A DNA stretch of 64,000 nucleotides from Kiritimatiellia bacterium (GTDB lineage Bacteria; Verrucomicrobiota; Kiritimatiellia; RFP12; UBA1067), in assembly GCA_017525225.1 (NCBI GenBank), contig JAFXTB010000155.1:19013-83012 (forward strand), given 5' to 3'. The translations under genes and the position numbers were made by a program. Shown here one piece after another: positions 34,773 through 43,984 of this stretch (position 1 is the first letter of the stretch; the number at the start of each line of letters is the position of its first letter). The notes beneath the pieces are model-generated. The model was not told the origin of the DNA. It saw only the letters and a program-made list of their open reading frames with translations, and ran no database searches.

Positions 34773-35360
34773 TCATGCCAGGACCTTGTCAACGATACCC
34801 CATGCCTTGGCCTCTTCGGCGGACATGAAGTGGTCGCGGTCGGTATCGTTGGTGACGCTGTCGATGGTCCTGCCCGACGCCTCGGCGAGGATGCCGTTGA
34901 GCATCTCCTTGAGGCGCAGAATCTCGCGCGCCGTAATCTCGATGTCGCTCGCCTTCCCCTGCGCGCCGCCCCACGGCTGGTGGACCATGATGCGCGCATG
35001 CGGCAGCGCGTAGCGCCGGCCCTTGTCGCCGGATGCGAGTAGGATCGCACCCATGGAGGACGCCTGCCCCACGCAGTACGTGGCCACGGGGCACTTCACC
35101 ATCTTCATCGTATCGAGGATGGCGAGGCCCGCCGTGACGCTGCCACCCGGCGAGTTGATGTACATCGACACCTCCTTCTCCGGGTCCTGCGCCTGCAGGA
35201 AGAGGAGCTGGGCGACGATGGCGTTGGCCATGCTGTCGTCTATCTCCCCTCCCACGAACATGATGCGGTCCTTGAGGAGGCGCGAGTAGATGTCGTACGC
35301 GCGCTCGCCGTCGCCGGACTTTTCGACTACCATCGGAATCAGACTTGCATTTACTTTCAT
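34773..35360 (-). CDS. clpP: ClpP-family serine protease
   Basis: This is a 195-residue ClpP. The catalytic triad is recognisable: Ser in [15 protein letters not shown] (about residue 101), His in [14 protein letters not shown] (about 126) and Asp in [14 protein letters not shown] (about 175). [19 protein letters not shown] is the oxyanion region. ClpP forms a 14-subunit barrel fed by AAA+ unfoldases. No clpX or clpA is adjacent; the nearest AAA+ protein is the tandem ATPase upstream, separated by REP DNA. It may be the host's ClpP or an extra copy. AAGGA precedes the ATG. Confidence 0.93.
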   Translation of the reverse strand: MKVNASLIPMVVEKSGDGERAYDIYSRLLKDRIMFVGGEIDDSMANAIVAQLLFLQAQDPEKEVSMYINSPGGSVTAGLAILDTMKMVKCPVATYCVGQASSMGAILLASGDKGRRYALPHARIMVHQPWGGAQGKASDIEITAREILRLKEMLNGILAEASGRTIDSVTNDTDRDHFMSAEEAKAWGIVDKVLA

Positions 35361-35416
35361 TTGTTTATCCTTTCAAGAGTAACAACCATGACACATGGAA
35401 GAGATTTCATACTTTC

Positions 35417-35466
35417 GGTCACGCTGGACGCGTGACCCTACCGGCGGGTACATGAGACCCGCCGGC
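35417..35466 (-). repeat. REP element plus adjacent hairpin
   Basis: Minus strand: a hairpin CCGGCGGGT...ACCCGCCGG runs directly into GGTAGGGTCACGCGTCCAGC and its matching arm (35417-35442). The REP unit is nearly the same as the one at 63562-63587. Placed between the AAA+ ATPase and clpP, it could also act as a transcript-stabilising or terminating stem. Confidence 0.7.
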
Positions 35467-35486
35467 AAGGCACGCGTACAGCCGAC

Positions 35487-37670
35487 TCAGGCGGCGAAGC
35501 CGATGGCACGGCTCTTGTCGCCATCCTTCTTCACAGCGCACTCCTCCTTGAGCGCCGCGATGCGCTCGGCGTTCGTGGCGTCCTCGCCGAGATAGAACAT
35601 CTCCTGGCGGACGGTGCGGAAGTCGCCCGGAGCGACGTTCCGGAGCAGGCGCAGCTCGGCGCACTCCTCGTCCGAGAGCTTCGTCTTGAACATGCGCTCG
35701 AAGAAGGCCTTCTTCCCGGCATCGTCGAGGTAGCCGAACTCCAGCTTGAACGTGAACCGGCGCATCGTCGCGGGGTCGAGGTTCTTGGAGAAGTTCGTGG
35801 CGGCGACCATGATGCCGTCGAAGTTCTCCATCTGCTGGAGGAGCTCGTTCACCTGGGTGATCTCCCAGCTACGAGCAGCATGAGTGCGGTCCTGCAGGAG
35901 GCCGTCCACCTCGTCGAAGAAGAGGATGGCGTGCTCGGCCTCCGCCTGACGGAACGCACGGACGATGTTCTGCTCGCTCTCACCCACCCATTTCGAGAGG
36001 ATGTCGCTGCCCCTCATCACCACGACCTTGCGGTCGAGCTCCTTGCCGAGATACTTCACGAACTCTGTCTTGCCCGTGCCGGGAGGCCCGTAGAGGAGGA
36101 TGTTCATCCTGGGCTTGTCCTCGGAGGCGGCGCTGAAGCCGGCGTCGAGGTAGTTGCGCGCAGCCTTCACCAGGCGCTCCAGGGAGACCTTGCCCCTGAT
36201 GTTGAGCCCGTCGAGCGAGTAGTCCTTCGCGGGGAGGAAGGTGTTGGCGTCCTTGACGCCCATGAGCTTGCAGTGGGGCTTCATGAGCGTGGCGACCAGC
36301 TCGTCCACCTTGTCGGGCGCGGGAGCCATCCGCTTCACGTTCGCGAGCACGGTGGAAATGCCGCCCGCGCTCGTCTCGTACCTGGCGGCGTACTCCTCCA
36401 TCTTCGACTCGGGGACGAGCGCCTCGAGGCCATGCTTCGCCACCTGGTTGCGCCAGATGGAGACACGCTGGGCGCCCGTGAGCCTCTCGAAGCAGATGGA
36501 GTAGTCGAAGCGGCGGCGCACGGACTCGTCCATCGCCCCGGCCGGGGCGTTGGAGATCCACACGGCGGGAATCTTCATCTCGTCGAGAATCGAGTTCATC
36601 ACGCCCTTCTCGGTGGACTTGCCGCCGGTGTCGAACCCGAAGAGTCCGAAGAGGCTGAACCCGCCCGAGCTGCCGCGCAGGAGCTCGTCCGCCTCGTCCA
36701 CGATCATCAGACTCGTGGCGGGGTCCCCCTGGCCGTTGCACACCTGGATGCCCATCATGCGGGCCTCGGACTTCATGTTCCGTCCGTCCTCGTCGCCCTG
36801 GCGGATCTCCCAGGCCGTGCGCCCGAGCTCCTTCGCGAGGGAGCGGGCGAAGGAGGTCTTGCCCGTCCCCGGAGCGCCATAGAGGAGGATGTTGCACTTG
36901 CCGCCGCTCGCGGTGACCATGCGCTTGAGAACCTCGCCATCCTTGGTCGAGAGGTCGCCGAAGAACTCCCAGGGGAGAATATCCTTCCCCTCGCTCTTCG
37001 AGTAGAAGCGGCGCTCGATGGTCTCATCGGACGTGCCGTCCATGAACCCGCCGAGCGTGCGGCGGCTGAAGTCGTAGTCGCTATCGAGGAGACCAAGCTT
37101 CAGCAGCTTGCCCTGAGGAGACATCGCCTTCACCACCTCGTCGTAGGAACGGTCGAGCGCCATCGCGTAGTAGAGCGGCTTCTCGCGGTCCTCCACGCGA
37201 ACCGGCCAGCTGAAGCACGTCTGGTCGCGAACGTAGGCGAAGACGAGCAGCTCCGCCTCGAGCTCGTTCAGCTTGAGGACGCGCACGAGCTCGTCGAAGC
37301 GGCGTGCGACGATGTCCTCGGTCCCCGGGCCGCATTCCGCCTCCATGTACTCGCGTACCGTATCGAGGACGACACGGCACTTGTCCCGCGCGCCCTCATT
37401 GTTCCAGAGCGCGCAGAAGATGTCGTCCAGCGGGTCGCTGAGGTCCAGCCGGCAGTTGCGAGCACGGACCTTGGCCATCTCCGCGAGTTCCGCCGGCGAG
37501 TACGCCGCCTCGATGAGCTCAACCCCCTTGTCGTGGTCGAAACAGTTCCGGACTACATCGAAGAAGTCGTCGTCGCGACAGTCGTTCTTGTAGTTCTTAA
37601 CCACGTTTCCCCAGTGCGTCAGGAGTTTCTTGTAGAGGTAGTCCTGAGGGATCTGCTTGAATCTTGCCAT
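35487..37670 (-). CDS. Tandem AAA+ ATPase
   Basis: This 727-residue protein has two AAA+ modules. The first has LLYGAPGTGKTSFARSLAKE and SLMIVDEADELL. The second has LLYGPPGTGKTEFVKYLGKE, then ILFFDEVDGLLQDR and VAATNFSKNLDPATMRRF. Both Walker A and B sites look intact, so both rings could hydrolyse ATP. Such proteins remodel or unfold protein complexes. A first third of about 240 residues is family-specific and not recognised. AGGAG supports the ATG at 37670. The small KVKMVMRIY protein ends 36 bases upstream and may be its adaptor or substrate; clpP follows downstream. Confidence 0.85.
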   Translation of the reverse strand: MARFKQIPQDYLYKKLLTHWGNVVKNYKNDCRDDDFFDVVRNCFDHDKGVELIEAAYSPAELAEMAKVRARNCRLDLSDPLDDIFCALWNNEGARDKCRVVLDTVREYMEAECGPGTEDIVARRFDELVRVLKLNELEAELLVFAYVRDQTCFSWPVRVEDREKPLYYAMALDRSYDEVVKAMSPQGKLLKLGLLDSDYDFSRRTLGGFMDGTSDETIERRFYSKSEGKDILPWEFFGDLSTKDGEVLKRMVTASGGKCNILLYGAPGTGKTSFARSLAKELGRTAWEIRQGDEDGRNMKSEARMMGIQVCNGQGDPATSLMIVDEADELLRGSSGGFSLFGLFGFDTGGKSTEKGVMNSILDEMKIPAVWISNAPAGAMDESVRRRFDYSICFERLTGAQRVSIWRNQVAKHGLEALVPESKMEEYAARYETSAGGISTVLANVKRMAPAPDKVDELVATLMKPHCKLMGVKDANTFLPAKDYSLDGLNIRGKVSLERLVKAARNYLDAGFSAASEDKPRMNILLYGPPGTGKTEFVKYLGKELDRKVVVMRGSDILSKWVGESEQNIVRAFRQAEAEHAILFFDEVDGLLQDRTHAARSWEITQVNELLQQMENFDGIMVAATNFSKNLDPATMRRFTFKLEFGYLDDAGKKAFFERMFKTKLSDEECAELRLLRNVAPGDFRTVRQEMFYLGEDATNAERIAALKEECAVKKDGDKSRAIGFAA

Positions 37671-37705
37671 GTTTTTTTTACTCCTCGTTGTTTGTTGTTT
37701 GAAAT

Positions 37706-37999
37706 TCAACCGTGCAGGCCGAAGAAGTCCTCGGCGGACATGACTCCGCCGTCGTCTTTCCGTGTCGGCTCGTTTCCGCGCTCGAGCTGCATCTTCTCGC
37801 CGGTACGGCCGGCGATGATTGCCAGCGCACGTTTCCTGGATACGCCATAGATGCGCATGACCATCTTGACCTTCAGTTCGGCAAAGAGGTCCTTCGCAGA
37901 GGACTTCTTGCCGCGCGACCGTCCCTTGCGGACGGGTGTTTCGGGTTTCTCTACATCGCCGAAGAACTCGGCGGCGCTCATCATCGTGCTGTCTTTCAT
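37706..37999 (-). CDS. Small KVKMVMRIY protein with terminal MSA-x-x-FFG motifs
   Basis: This 97-residue protein shares the core AELKVKMVMRIYGVSRKRAL with the one at 14911-15171. Near each end it repeats a short motif: MSAAEFFGD at the N-terminus and MSAEDFFGLHG at the C-terminus. Between lies a basic stretch (VRKGRSRGKKSS). Paired hydrophobic terminal tags suggest bivalent docking to a partner, plausibly the AAA+ ATPase encoded next. GGAA eight bases upstream favours the ATG at 37999 over 38017. Function unknown. Confidence 0.65.
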   Translation of the reverse strand: MKDSTMMSAAEFFGDVEKPETPVRKGRSRGKKSSAKDLFAELKVKMVMRIYGVSRKRALAIIAGRTGEKMQLERGNEPTRKDDGGVMSAEDFFGLHG

Positions 38000-38131
38000 C
38001 GTGTTAGTTCCTTGCATGTACTGTTTTCACCGACATTTATCATCTGCCGACAAAGTATTTAACAATGCCGCAGATGTTTCATTACGTGAAAAATGGTTTT
38101 TTCTTCTGAACTGGGGATTTCTCCGTGCCGT

Positions 38132-38749
38132 TCACGCCGCAGGCGTGAACGGATCCTCGCTGTCAAGCGCGCGATCGAAATATCCGGGGCCATATTTCCG
38201 GAGCAGGTGGCCGACGCGGCATTTTCTCACAAAGACGTTGTTGGGCGTGAGGTGATAACGTGCCGCAAGTTCCTTCCCGGTCGCCATGCCCGTCGTGATG
38301 CCAGTGTAGATGGCAAGGTCCCGACGGGAGATGTCATGATTCCTGCGGAACATTTCGAGTGCACGCGCAAGCGCCCGGCTACGGATGTCGGCATCGATAT
38401 ACTGGCCACGGTGGCCGCTCGTGAGGATATCGGCTAGCATCTTCGATGTCTCTTCGACGTATTTGGCATGGCGCTCGCCGTGTTCCCTCAGATGGGAAAG
38501 ATACGAACGCGCCTGCCAATACAGCGCCTTGACCCAACCCGCTTCCGTCCGTGGCAGCTTGTCGCCGTAGGCCATACGGTCTTTGACGAACATGAGCTTG
38601 TAGTAGGCGAACTCTACCGCGTCCTCGCGATCGGCATGGCTGTAGCGGTGGCTGAGCATCTGCACGATCGACTTACGGGTCTTTGCGTAGAGCACACCCC
38701 AGACGGTGAGGGTTGGATAAGGCATTTCTGTTTCGTTGTCGAATACCAT
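38132..38749 (-). CDS. Small sigma-70/ECF-like regulator (B)
   Basis: This 205-residue protein has an ECF-like layout: a region-2-like helix set (HADREDAVEFAYYKLMFVKD, AGWVKALYWQARSYLSHL) and a C-terminal helix-turn-helix (SRRDLAIYTGITTG, GKELAARYHLTPNNVFVRK). It parallels the regulator at 23404-24018 at low identity. The ATG at 38749 follows AAGGAAAACC. The GATTTTGCGTCTGT motif lies 105 bases upstream (38852-38865). It leads a row with the small protein and the AAA+ ATPase, so it may control them. Confidence 0.55.
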   Translation of the reverse strand: MVFDNETEMPYPTLTVWGVLYAKTRKSIVQMLSHRYSHADREDAVEFAYYKLMFVKDRMAYGDKLPRTEAGWVKALYWQARSYLSHLREHGERHAKYVEETSKMLADILTSGHRGQYIDADIRSRALARALEMFRRNHDISRRDLAIYTGITTGMATGKELAARYHLTPNNVFVRKCRVGHLLRKYGPGYFDRALDSEDPFTPAA

Positions 38750-38851
38750 GTGGTTTTCCTTGTTTGGACGGCGTGCCGTTGAAGCAAACGCCACCCGGGT
38801 CTGCCTCAAATCCTGGCCCATCCAGAATCCAGGATTCACCTCTTATATACA

Positions 38852-38865
38852 GACGCAAAATCCAG
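38852..38865 (-). promoter_or_regulatory. GATTTTGCGTCTGT motif upstream of regulator B
   Basis: The same 14 bases end both tRNA-Leu repeats (17154-17167 and 22077-22090, minus strand). Here, as there, they are followed within a few bases by an AT-rich stretch (ATATAAG), which could be a -10 region. A promoter or operator role is inference. Confidence 0.4.
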
Positions 38866-38955
38866 TATTCGCTTATGCCTACCAGCGGGATTCCCATCAA
38901 CTTCCGCTGTTTTTTAAACAACCTGTGAATTTTTCTTCCCCCCTCGTTAATTTTT

Positions 38956-38986
38956 TCAACACATCAGCGACATTATATGGTATACT
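38956..38986 (+). promoter_or_regulatory. Leaderless promoter of the RtcR-like gene
   Basis: TCAACA (38956-38961), 19 bases, then TATACT (38981-38986) preceded by TATGG. The ATG follows six bases after the -10 box, where transcription would start, and no ribosome-binding site is present. The mRNA is therefore probably leaderless. The upstream TTAATTTTTTCAACA overlaps the motif seen beside the tRNAs. Confidence 0.55.
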
Positions 38987-38992
38987 ATCGGC

Positions 38993-40945
38993 ATGCCAAA
39001 AGAAAAATCAACAAAGTCGCAGGATGTACAGCCAAAGCGCAAAGTCCTGATTTCCTTCATCAGCTATGATCAGGATGATTTCGAGGTCAAGAAAACCGAT
39101 GAATCATTCATGAAATCTTATCTGCTTCCTGATGATCGTGTTCCGCAGAGCCGTCATGAGATCTGGCGGCCGTCCGTCGCACTTGCTCAACTACAGGGAT
39201 TAGAGGAACATTACGACGACCTGGTTTTCGACGACTACTATCTCCTCACGGACAACCGTGACAAACACAAGAAAGTCAAGGAAGAAGTCATAGAGGACAT
39301 CCGCCACGTAGCGCCGACGCTCAATCTAGTAGTCGACGATCCAAGAATCAAGAATCCTTTCGACACCTACGAAGTCTACCAGCGGTTCGTCGAGTACTTT
39401 TCCGACGAAAAATTTCACAGGGCGAATACCGAATACTACGTCAACTGCACCAGCGGAACCTCGCAGATACGCAACTGTCTCTTCCTACTCACACAGATGG
39501 GCCAGATCGATGCACGCCGCATAGATCCCACACCATGGAGGAACCACAAACAACGGGGCAAGAAAAAAGACAACCAGTACAAAGAAGACGGTCGGCGCTG
39601 GGTCAAGGGTTCGTATAAGATTGATGACCCCCGTGAGTTTACCGAGGCCTGCCGTAAAACGACTGAGTCAACGGACAAGGGGACGCTCGGTTTTCTGAAG
39701 TACGGTGTAACCACAAAGGACTACAGCAAGCTCGAGAAGATCGCACACATCATTGACAAGATCAAAGAAATCAAGAACCCAAAGTTAAGGGCGCAGCAGT
39801 CGATCCTGCTGACGGGGGAAACGGGCGTTGGGAAAACGCAAATGGCGCGAAACATTGCCGATGCATTTATGGGCAGGCGTGACAAGAAGAATTTCATCTC
39901 CCTAAATTGCGCGATGATTCGCGGGTCTGACGCGAACATCCAGCGAATGGAACTTTTTGGAAACAAGAAGGGCTTTCCCAACGCGAATGACCAGGAAAAA
40001 CCCGGTGTGTTTAGCACGGCCAACGGCAAAATCCTGTTTCTTGACGAAATCGGAGAACTCCATCCGACAATACAGGCCATGCTTCTTGCGGTGCTCGATG
40101 TGGACGACGACGGAAATTTCAATTTCGTCCCTCTCGGTGGCGACCCGTCCAAACCAGAGAAAAGCTCCTTTATGCTGATCTGCGGAACAAACCGCCCGTT
40201 GGAACAGCAGTTGGAGGAGAACGCTTCCTCAGAAATCCATTTTCGAAGTGATTTGTTCAATAGAATCAACGCCTGGCATTTTGAACTGGCTCCGCTCCGA
40301 GAACGCCGGGAGGACATTCCCGAGAATGTCGATTCAATCTTGAACGAGTTCTATGCCGATACAAATGGGAAGCGTCCCCTGTTCAAACCAACAGCGCTCA
40401 AAAAATTTCTCGACTTTGCCAAAGAAGAAAAGTGCACCACTTGGGACGGGAATTTCCGCGAACTAAACGCAATAGTGAGGCGCATGGCGATCCTCGCAGT
40501 CAACAACACCATTACGGATGAGATCGTGGAAGAGGAAATTAAAGCAGCTCAAAAACAGTACGAAGCCAAACGGCAACGCAGTGCTTCCGCAGTTGAAGAA
40601 ACGGCGCGTCAAGCAACAATGGAAGCACCTCGCCAGGAGGAGAAGGAGGAACCCCATCAAGAACGGGACCACCACTCCATTATTGGCGATGACACCTACA
40701 AATCCTTAAGTCTCCTTGACCAGGCAGAGTTCGATATCCTCGCGAAGACTGTCATGGAGGACCGTGTGACCGACCGGCAAGAGCTGATCGAAAAAGTGTA
40801 CGGCATACGGACTTCGGGCAAAGGGGCGGGCAAATTGAAACTGTCTTCGGGAGGTCTGACGCATCGCCTCTCCAATAAATTCAATCTGCGTCTCGTCAAA
40901 GGGAAACTGGTGAGAATCGAAAATCCCCAGCCCCCTGCAACCTAA
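38993..40945 (+). CDS. RtcR-like CARF-AAA+ regulator lacking the GAFTGA loop
   Basis: This 650-residue protein resembles RtcR, the sigma-54 activator of RNA repair. Its N-terminal CARF-type domain (VLISFISYDQDDFE, WRPSVALAQLQGLEEHYDDL, EYYVNCTSGTSQIRNCLFLL) should bind a nucleotide ligand. The AAA+ domain has LLTGETGVGKTQMARNIA, ILFLDEIGELHPTIQAM and a FRSDLFNRINAWHFELAPL second region of homology. Where sigma-54 activators have GAFTGA, this one has KKGFPNAND, so contact with sigma-54 may be lost or changed. A helix-rich C-terminus follows a Lys/Glu linker. No rtcA or rtcB is nearby. It converges on the sigma-70 gene with a 12-base gap. Confidence 0.8.
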   Translation: MPKEKSTKSQDVQPKRKVLISFISYDQDDFEVKKTDESFMKSYLLPDDRVPQSRHEIWRPSVALAQLQGLEEHYDDLVFDDYYLLTDNRDKHKKVKEEVIEDIRHVAPTLNLVVDDPRIKNPFDTYEVYQRFVEYFSDEKFHRANTEYYVNCTSGTSQIRNCLFLLTQMGQIDARRIDPTPWRNHKQRGKKKDNQYKEDGRRWVKGSYKIDDPREFTEACRKTTESTDKGTLGFLKYGVTTKDYSKLEKIAHIIDKIKEIKNPKLRAQQSILLTGETGVGKTQMARNIADAFMGRRDKKNFISLNCAMIRGSDANIQRMELFGNKKGFPNANDQEKPGVFSTANGKILFLDEIGELHPTIQAMLLAVLDVDDDGNFNFVPLGGDPSKPEKSSFMLICGTNRPLEQQLEENASSEIHFRSDLFNRINAWHFELAPLRERREDIPENVDSILNEFYADTNGKRPLFKPTALKKFLDFAKEEKCTTWDGNFRELNAIVRRMAILAVNNTITDEIVEEEIKAAQKQYEAKRQRSASAVEETARQATMEAPRQEEKEEPHQERDHHSIIGDDTYKSLSLLDQAEFDILAKTVMEDRVTDRQELIEKVYGIRTSGKGAGKLKLSSGGLTHRLSNKFNLRLVKGKLVRIENPQPPAT

Positions 40946-40957
40946 TCTCCTTTAAGT

Positions 40958-42289
40958 TTAAGCACATTTCACCTGATCTCGCAGGTAGCGCAATCGTCTG
41001 GGATGGCGTAGCATACGCAACGCCTTCGCCTCGATCTGGCGTACGCGTTCGCGCGTGACGTTGAACATCTGGCCGATTTCCTCCAGCGTACGGGAATTGC
41101 CGTCTGTCAAGCCATACCGGTAGTCGATTACCTCGCGCTCGCGAGGCCCCAGCGTTTGCAGGACATCCATCAACTGCTCGTGCAGGAGATTCCGATCCGT
41201 CGCCACGGACGGTTCAACACTCGTGGGATCCGCCACGAAATCGCCAAAAGAGGCGTCCTCCTCGTCTCCCACCTTCATCTGAAGCGAGATGGGACGCTGC
41301 GCCATGTTCAGAAGCTGACGCACTCTTTTCGGGGTAACGCCTAGCTCCTGCGCGAGTTCGGCCGCGGTTGGATCGCGGCCCAAGCTTTGTATCAGCTGCT
41401 TCTGGACTCGACGGAGTACCTGAAGCCGCTCGATGAGATGGACGGGCAGGCGGATCGTACGTGCCTGGTCGGCCAGCGCACGTGTCACAGACTGGCGGAT
41501 CCACCATGTCGCGTATGTCGAGAACCGATACCCCCTGCGGTAGTCAAAGCGCTCCACGGCCCGCACCAGACCGGCGTTCCCCTCCTGGATCAAGTCCAGG
41601 AACTCCAGCCCGGAGTGCATGAACCGCTTGGCGATGGACACGACCAGGCGGAGGTTGGCCTCCACCACGCGAGACCGCGCCGCCTGGACAGTCGACAACG
41701 CCCGACGCAGCTCGCCGAACTTTTTCGCGAATCGAACCTTTTTCCCGAACTCTGCATCTGCATCCGTGCAGAGCGCCTCAAAACACTTCTGGCTTATGCA
41801 CATCTCAGCCGCGCACCGCGAAACGGCCAAGGCGCTGCGGGCTCGTTTAAGTTTCTGGCGGAAAGCGGGGATCCGCGCCACAAATGCGGCACGGTCTCCT
41901 GCAAACTCGTCGGAGACAATGTTGTCGAACCGTTCCTCCTGCCCTTCAATGCGGTCGAGAAGGCGCGCATACGACGTCGGGGCAAAGGGGAAGCTGTTGA
42001 AAATCTTCTGGCACGTCACCGTGGCCGCGGCGATCGCCTTGAACAACCTCGTCTCCTCCGCCATGTTCAACATCGGTATCTGCGCCATCTGATAGAGGTA
42101 ACTCTGTACGGACGAATCCGACATCATGTACTCCTCCCGAGCCTTCTTCGCCTCCTTCTCCGTCATGTCAGGATCTGAAGGCGGTGCGGTCTCGTCGGAC
42201 ACATCTGTGTCCGTCTCGGGCGTGTCCGTCTCGGGTGTGTCCGTGTCGGGTGTGTCACCCATTTCATCAATCTCGTAGTCTTCTTCCAT
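40958..42289 (-). CDS. Primary-type sigma-70 factor
   Basis: This is a 443-residue full sigma factor. Region 1.2 is [20 protein letters not shown] (59-78). Region 2 spans 211-282, with [19 protein letters not shown] and [18 protein letters not shown], then [18 protein letters not shown] (the -10 reader). Region 3 follows, and region 4 (about 375-435) has [20 protein letters not shown] (the -35 reader). The non-conserved spacer between 1.2 and 2 is about 110 residues. The N-terminus is a tandem TDTPE repeat, not region 1.1. It could be the host's RpoD, but its place behind the fused polymerase argues for an accessory, dedicated factor. Confidence 0.92.
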   Translation of the reverse strand: MEEDYEIDEMGDTPDTDTPETDTPETDTDVSDETAPPSDPDMTEKEAKKAREEYMMSDSSVQSYLYQMAQIPMLNMAEETRLFKAIAAATVTCQKIFNSFPFAPTSYARLLDRIEGQEERFDNIVSDEFAGDRAAFVARIPAFRQKLKRARSALAVSRCAAEMCISQKCFEALCTDADAEFGKKVRFAKKFGELRRALSTVQAARSRVVEANLRLVVSIAKRFMHSGLEFLDLIQEGNAGLVRAVERFDYRRGYRFSTYATWWIRQSVTRALADQARTIRLPVHLIERLQVLRRVQKQLIQSLGRDPTAAELAQELGVTPKRVRQLLNMAQRPISLQMKVGDEEDASFGDFVADPTSVEPSVATDRNLLHEQLMDVLQTLGPREREVIDYRYGLTDGNSRTLEEIGQMFNVTRERVRQIEAKALRMLRHPRRLRYLRDQVKCA

Positions 42290-42308
42290 ATTCTTTCTCC
42301 TTTCATTC

Positions 42309-42334
42309 GGCCCGCTCGGCGAGCGGGCCCTACC
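42309..42334 (-). repeat. REP element between helicase and sigma-70 genes
   Basis: Minus strand GGTAGGGCCCGCTCGCCGAG with its closing arm forms a perfect GGCCCGCTCG/CGAGCGGGCC stem. It fills the 47-base gap and may also stabilise or terminate the upstream mRNA. Confidence 0.7.
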
Positions 42335-42336
42335 AA

Positions 42337-43983
42337 TTACTTGGTACGTAGATAATACCGTGCATCCCCCTTCGATGTTACGCTATAAGGGTTCATGAGC
42401 GCGAGGCGGAGACGCGGTAGCATGTCCGGCAGCAACTTGTCAGCCGCTTGCAGTACCTCCACGAAAGGTGTCCCGCGCCGGTACGTATTCACAGACTCGT
42501 TGTAGCCGAAATCCTCCATCATCATGGTGATTTCGTTCGCGCTTGGCTCGTGGCCATCCGCCAAGAGCTTGAGCCGTATCATCCCCTTCAGGAGATCGAC
42601 TGCGAACCGCCGGTGCGACAGCGCGCGCCGCCAGATCTGGCCGACGCACGCGCGCAGGTTGACCGCCAGGGCCGGAACCACCCGATCGCCGTCGCGCAGG
42701 AAGTTGGGAATCGCCGTCACCCGTTCCAAACCCGTGCCGAGACCTTTGTTGAGATGGATTGCGCACGGGCCCGGCGCATCATTCCAGCATGCCGCATACG
42801 CCAACTCGCGGAAGCGCACGAGCGCGTCGTAGATGCCGCCGAACGCCGAGTAATACGACTTTTCCGCCTTCTCGGCGCGTTCAAGGCGTTGGATCTTGCG
42901 CGTGAATTTCTGCGGTACGACCTGTGCCGCGTGCCGGAACTCGCTTTTCCGCGCCGCGCGGTCCGCCTTCTCTCGCGCGGTCATCCGGCGAAGGGTCTCC
43001 TTCAGTGTCTGCTCGATCGCCTCCGTGCCGTCCGTCAGCGCAAGCCACTGATCCTGCTGCCACCTGAAGGCGTTGCGTGGGGACGCCACACGCTCGAAGA
43101 GGTAGTTCGAGTTCGCGCTCTGCACGATGTTGCAGGCAACCTTGCCAGGAGCGCGGCGGAGGCCGCGTCCGCACATCTGGATCGTCGGCAGACGCGAGGC
43201 ATCGCGCGCGAAGATGCTCATCACATCGGGCTGGTCGAAACCCTCCGTGAGCATCGCCACGTTCGCCACCACCTGCACGCGGCCGTTTGCAAACGCCTCG
43301 ATCTGACTCTCCTTGTCGCTCTCGCCCGTTACCACCTCGCACGCCACACCGCCTGCGGCGAGGCGCTCGCGGAACGCCACGCATTCGGCGATCGTGGAGA
43401 AGAATACGAGGCTCTTCCCCCAGCGGGCGGGTTCAGCCAGGTAGAAATCCGCCGCCGTGTCCACACTGTAGTTCGGAATGACATACGTGTTGAACGGACT
43501 GAGATACCCTTCCCGAACGAGGCGGCCGATCGAACACGTACGCACCGTCTCCTGGAAGGAGAGCTTCATGCGGTCCGTCCGCATCGGTGTTGCCGACAGG
43601 CCGATCGTCCACTTGGCGTGCATCCGCTCGTATAGGAGCACGCAGCTCTGCGTCGCCTCGTGGTGGGCCTCGTCAAGAACGACTAGCTCCACCTCTGGCG
43701 GTACCTTCTCGAAGAGCGAAACGGGGCGGATGTTGTCACCGTGAAGGTCGCGGTTGGCTTCCATCATCTGACGCAGCAGGTGGTGGCGTGGCGCCACCCA
43801 GCCGATCTTGAGTGGACGTCCCAGATGTTCCTGGAGACGGTGGATCACCTCCAGGGCCATGTACGTCTTGCCCGAACCGACAGGCGATTCGAGCAGGACG
43901 GACGTGCGTCCCCGTTCGGTGAACGCAGCGAGAGCCGCCTTGATAGCCTCCTGCTGGTAGGGCCTCTGCTCGTACTGCATCAT
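42337..43983 (-). CDS. DEAH-box superfamily 2 helicase
   Basis: This 548-residue helicase has Q-like [12 protein letters not shown], Walker [15 protein letters not shown] (33-40 core), DEAHHEA (104-110), GLSATPMR and, in the second lobe, [10 protein letters not shown] and [15 protein letters not shown]. This is the restriction-helicase-like (UvrB/type III/DEAD) group that translocates on DNA. The C-terminal 200 residues are not recognised. The ATG follows the DUF932 stop by one base and uses its internal AGGGAGG, so translation is coupled. Within the polymerase island it might open promoters or help replication; that is inference. Confidence 0.88.
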   Translation of the reverse strand: MMQYEQRPYQQEAIKAALAAFTERGRTSVLLESPVGSGKTYMALEVIHRLQEHLGRPLKIGWVAPRHHLLRQMMEANRDLHGDNIRPVSLFEKVPPEVELVVLDEAHHEATQSCVLLYERMHAKWTIGLSATPMRTDRMKLSFQETVRTCSIGRLVREGYLSPFNTYVIPNYSVDTAADFYLAEPARWGKSLVFFSTIAECVAFRERLAAGGVACEVVTGESDKESQIEAFANGRVQVVANVAMLTEGFDQPDVMSIFARDASRLPTIQMCGRGLRRAPGKVACNIVQSANSNYLFERVASPRNAFRWQQDQWLALTDGTEAIEQTLKETLRRMTAREKADRAARKSEFRHAAQVVPQKFTRKIQRLERAEKAEKSYYSAFGGIYDALVRFRELAYAACWNDAPGPCAIHLNKGLGTGLERVTAIPNFLRDGDRVVPALAVNLRACVGQIWRRALSHRRFAVDLLKGMIRLKLLADGHEPSANEITMMMEDFGYNESVNTYRRGTPFVEVLQAADKLLPDMLPRLRLALMNPYSVTSKGDARYYLRTK

Positions 43984-43984
43984 C

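Noticed and set aside
35880..37850. 656-codon plus-strand frame
   Set aside because: Antisense to the tandem AAA+ ATPase, whose Walker motifs are clear.
38993..40945. RtcR control of an RNA-repair operon
   Set aside because: No rtcA, rtcB or similar ligase or cyclase gene is adjacent in either direction.
43954..43966. GGTAGGG in the helicase gene as a REP
   Set aside because: There is no palindrome after the head; it encodes the conserved YQQEA segment.
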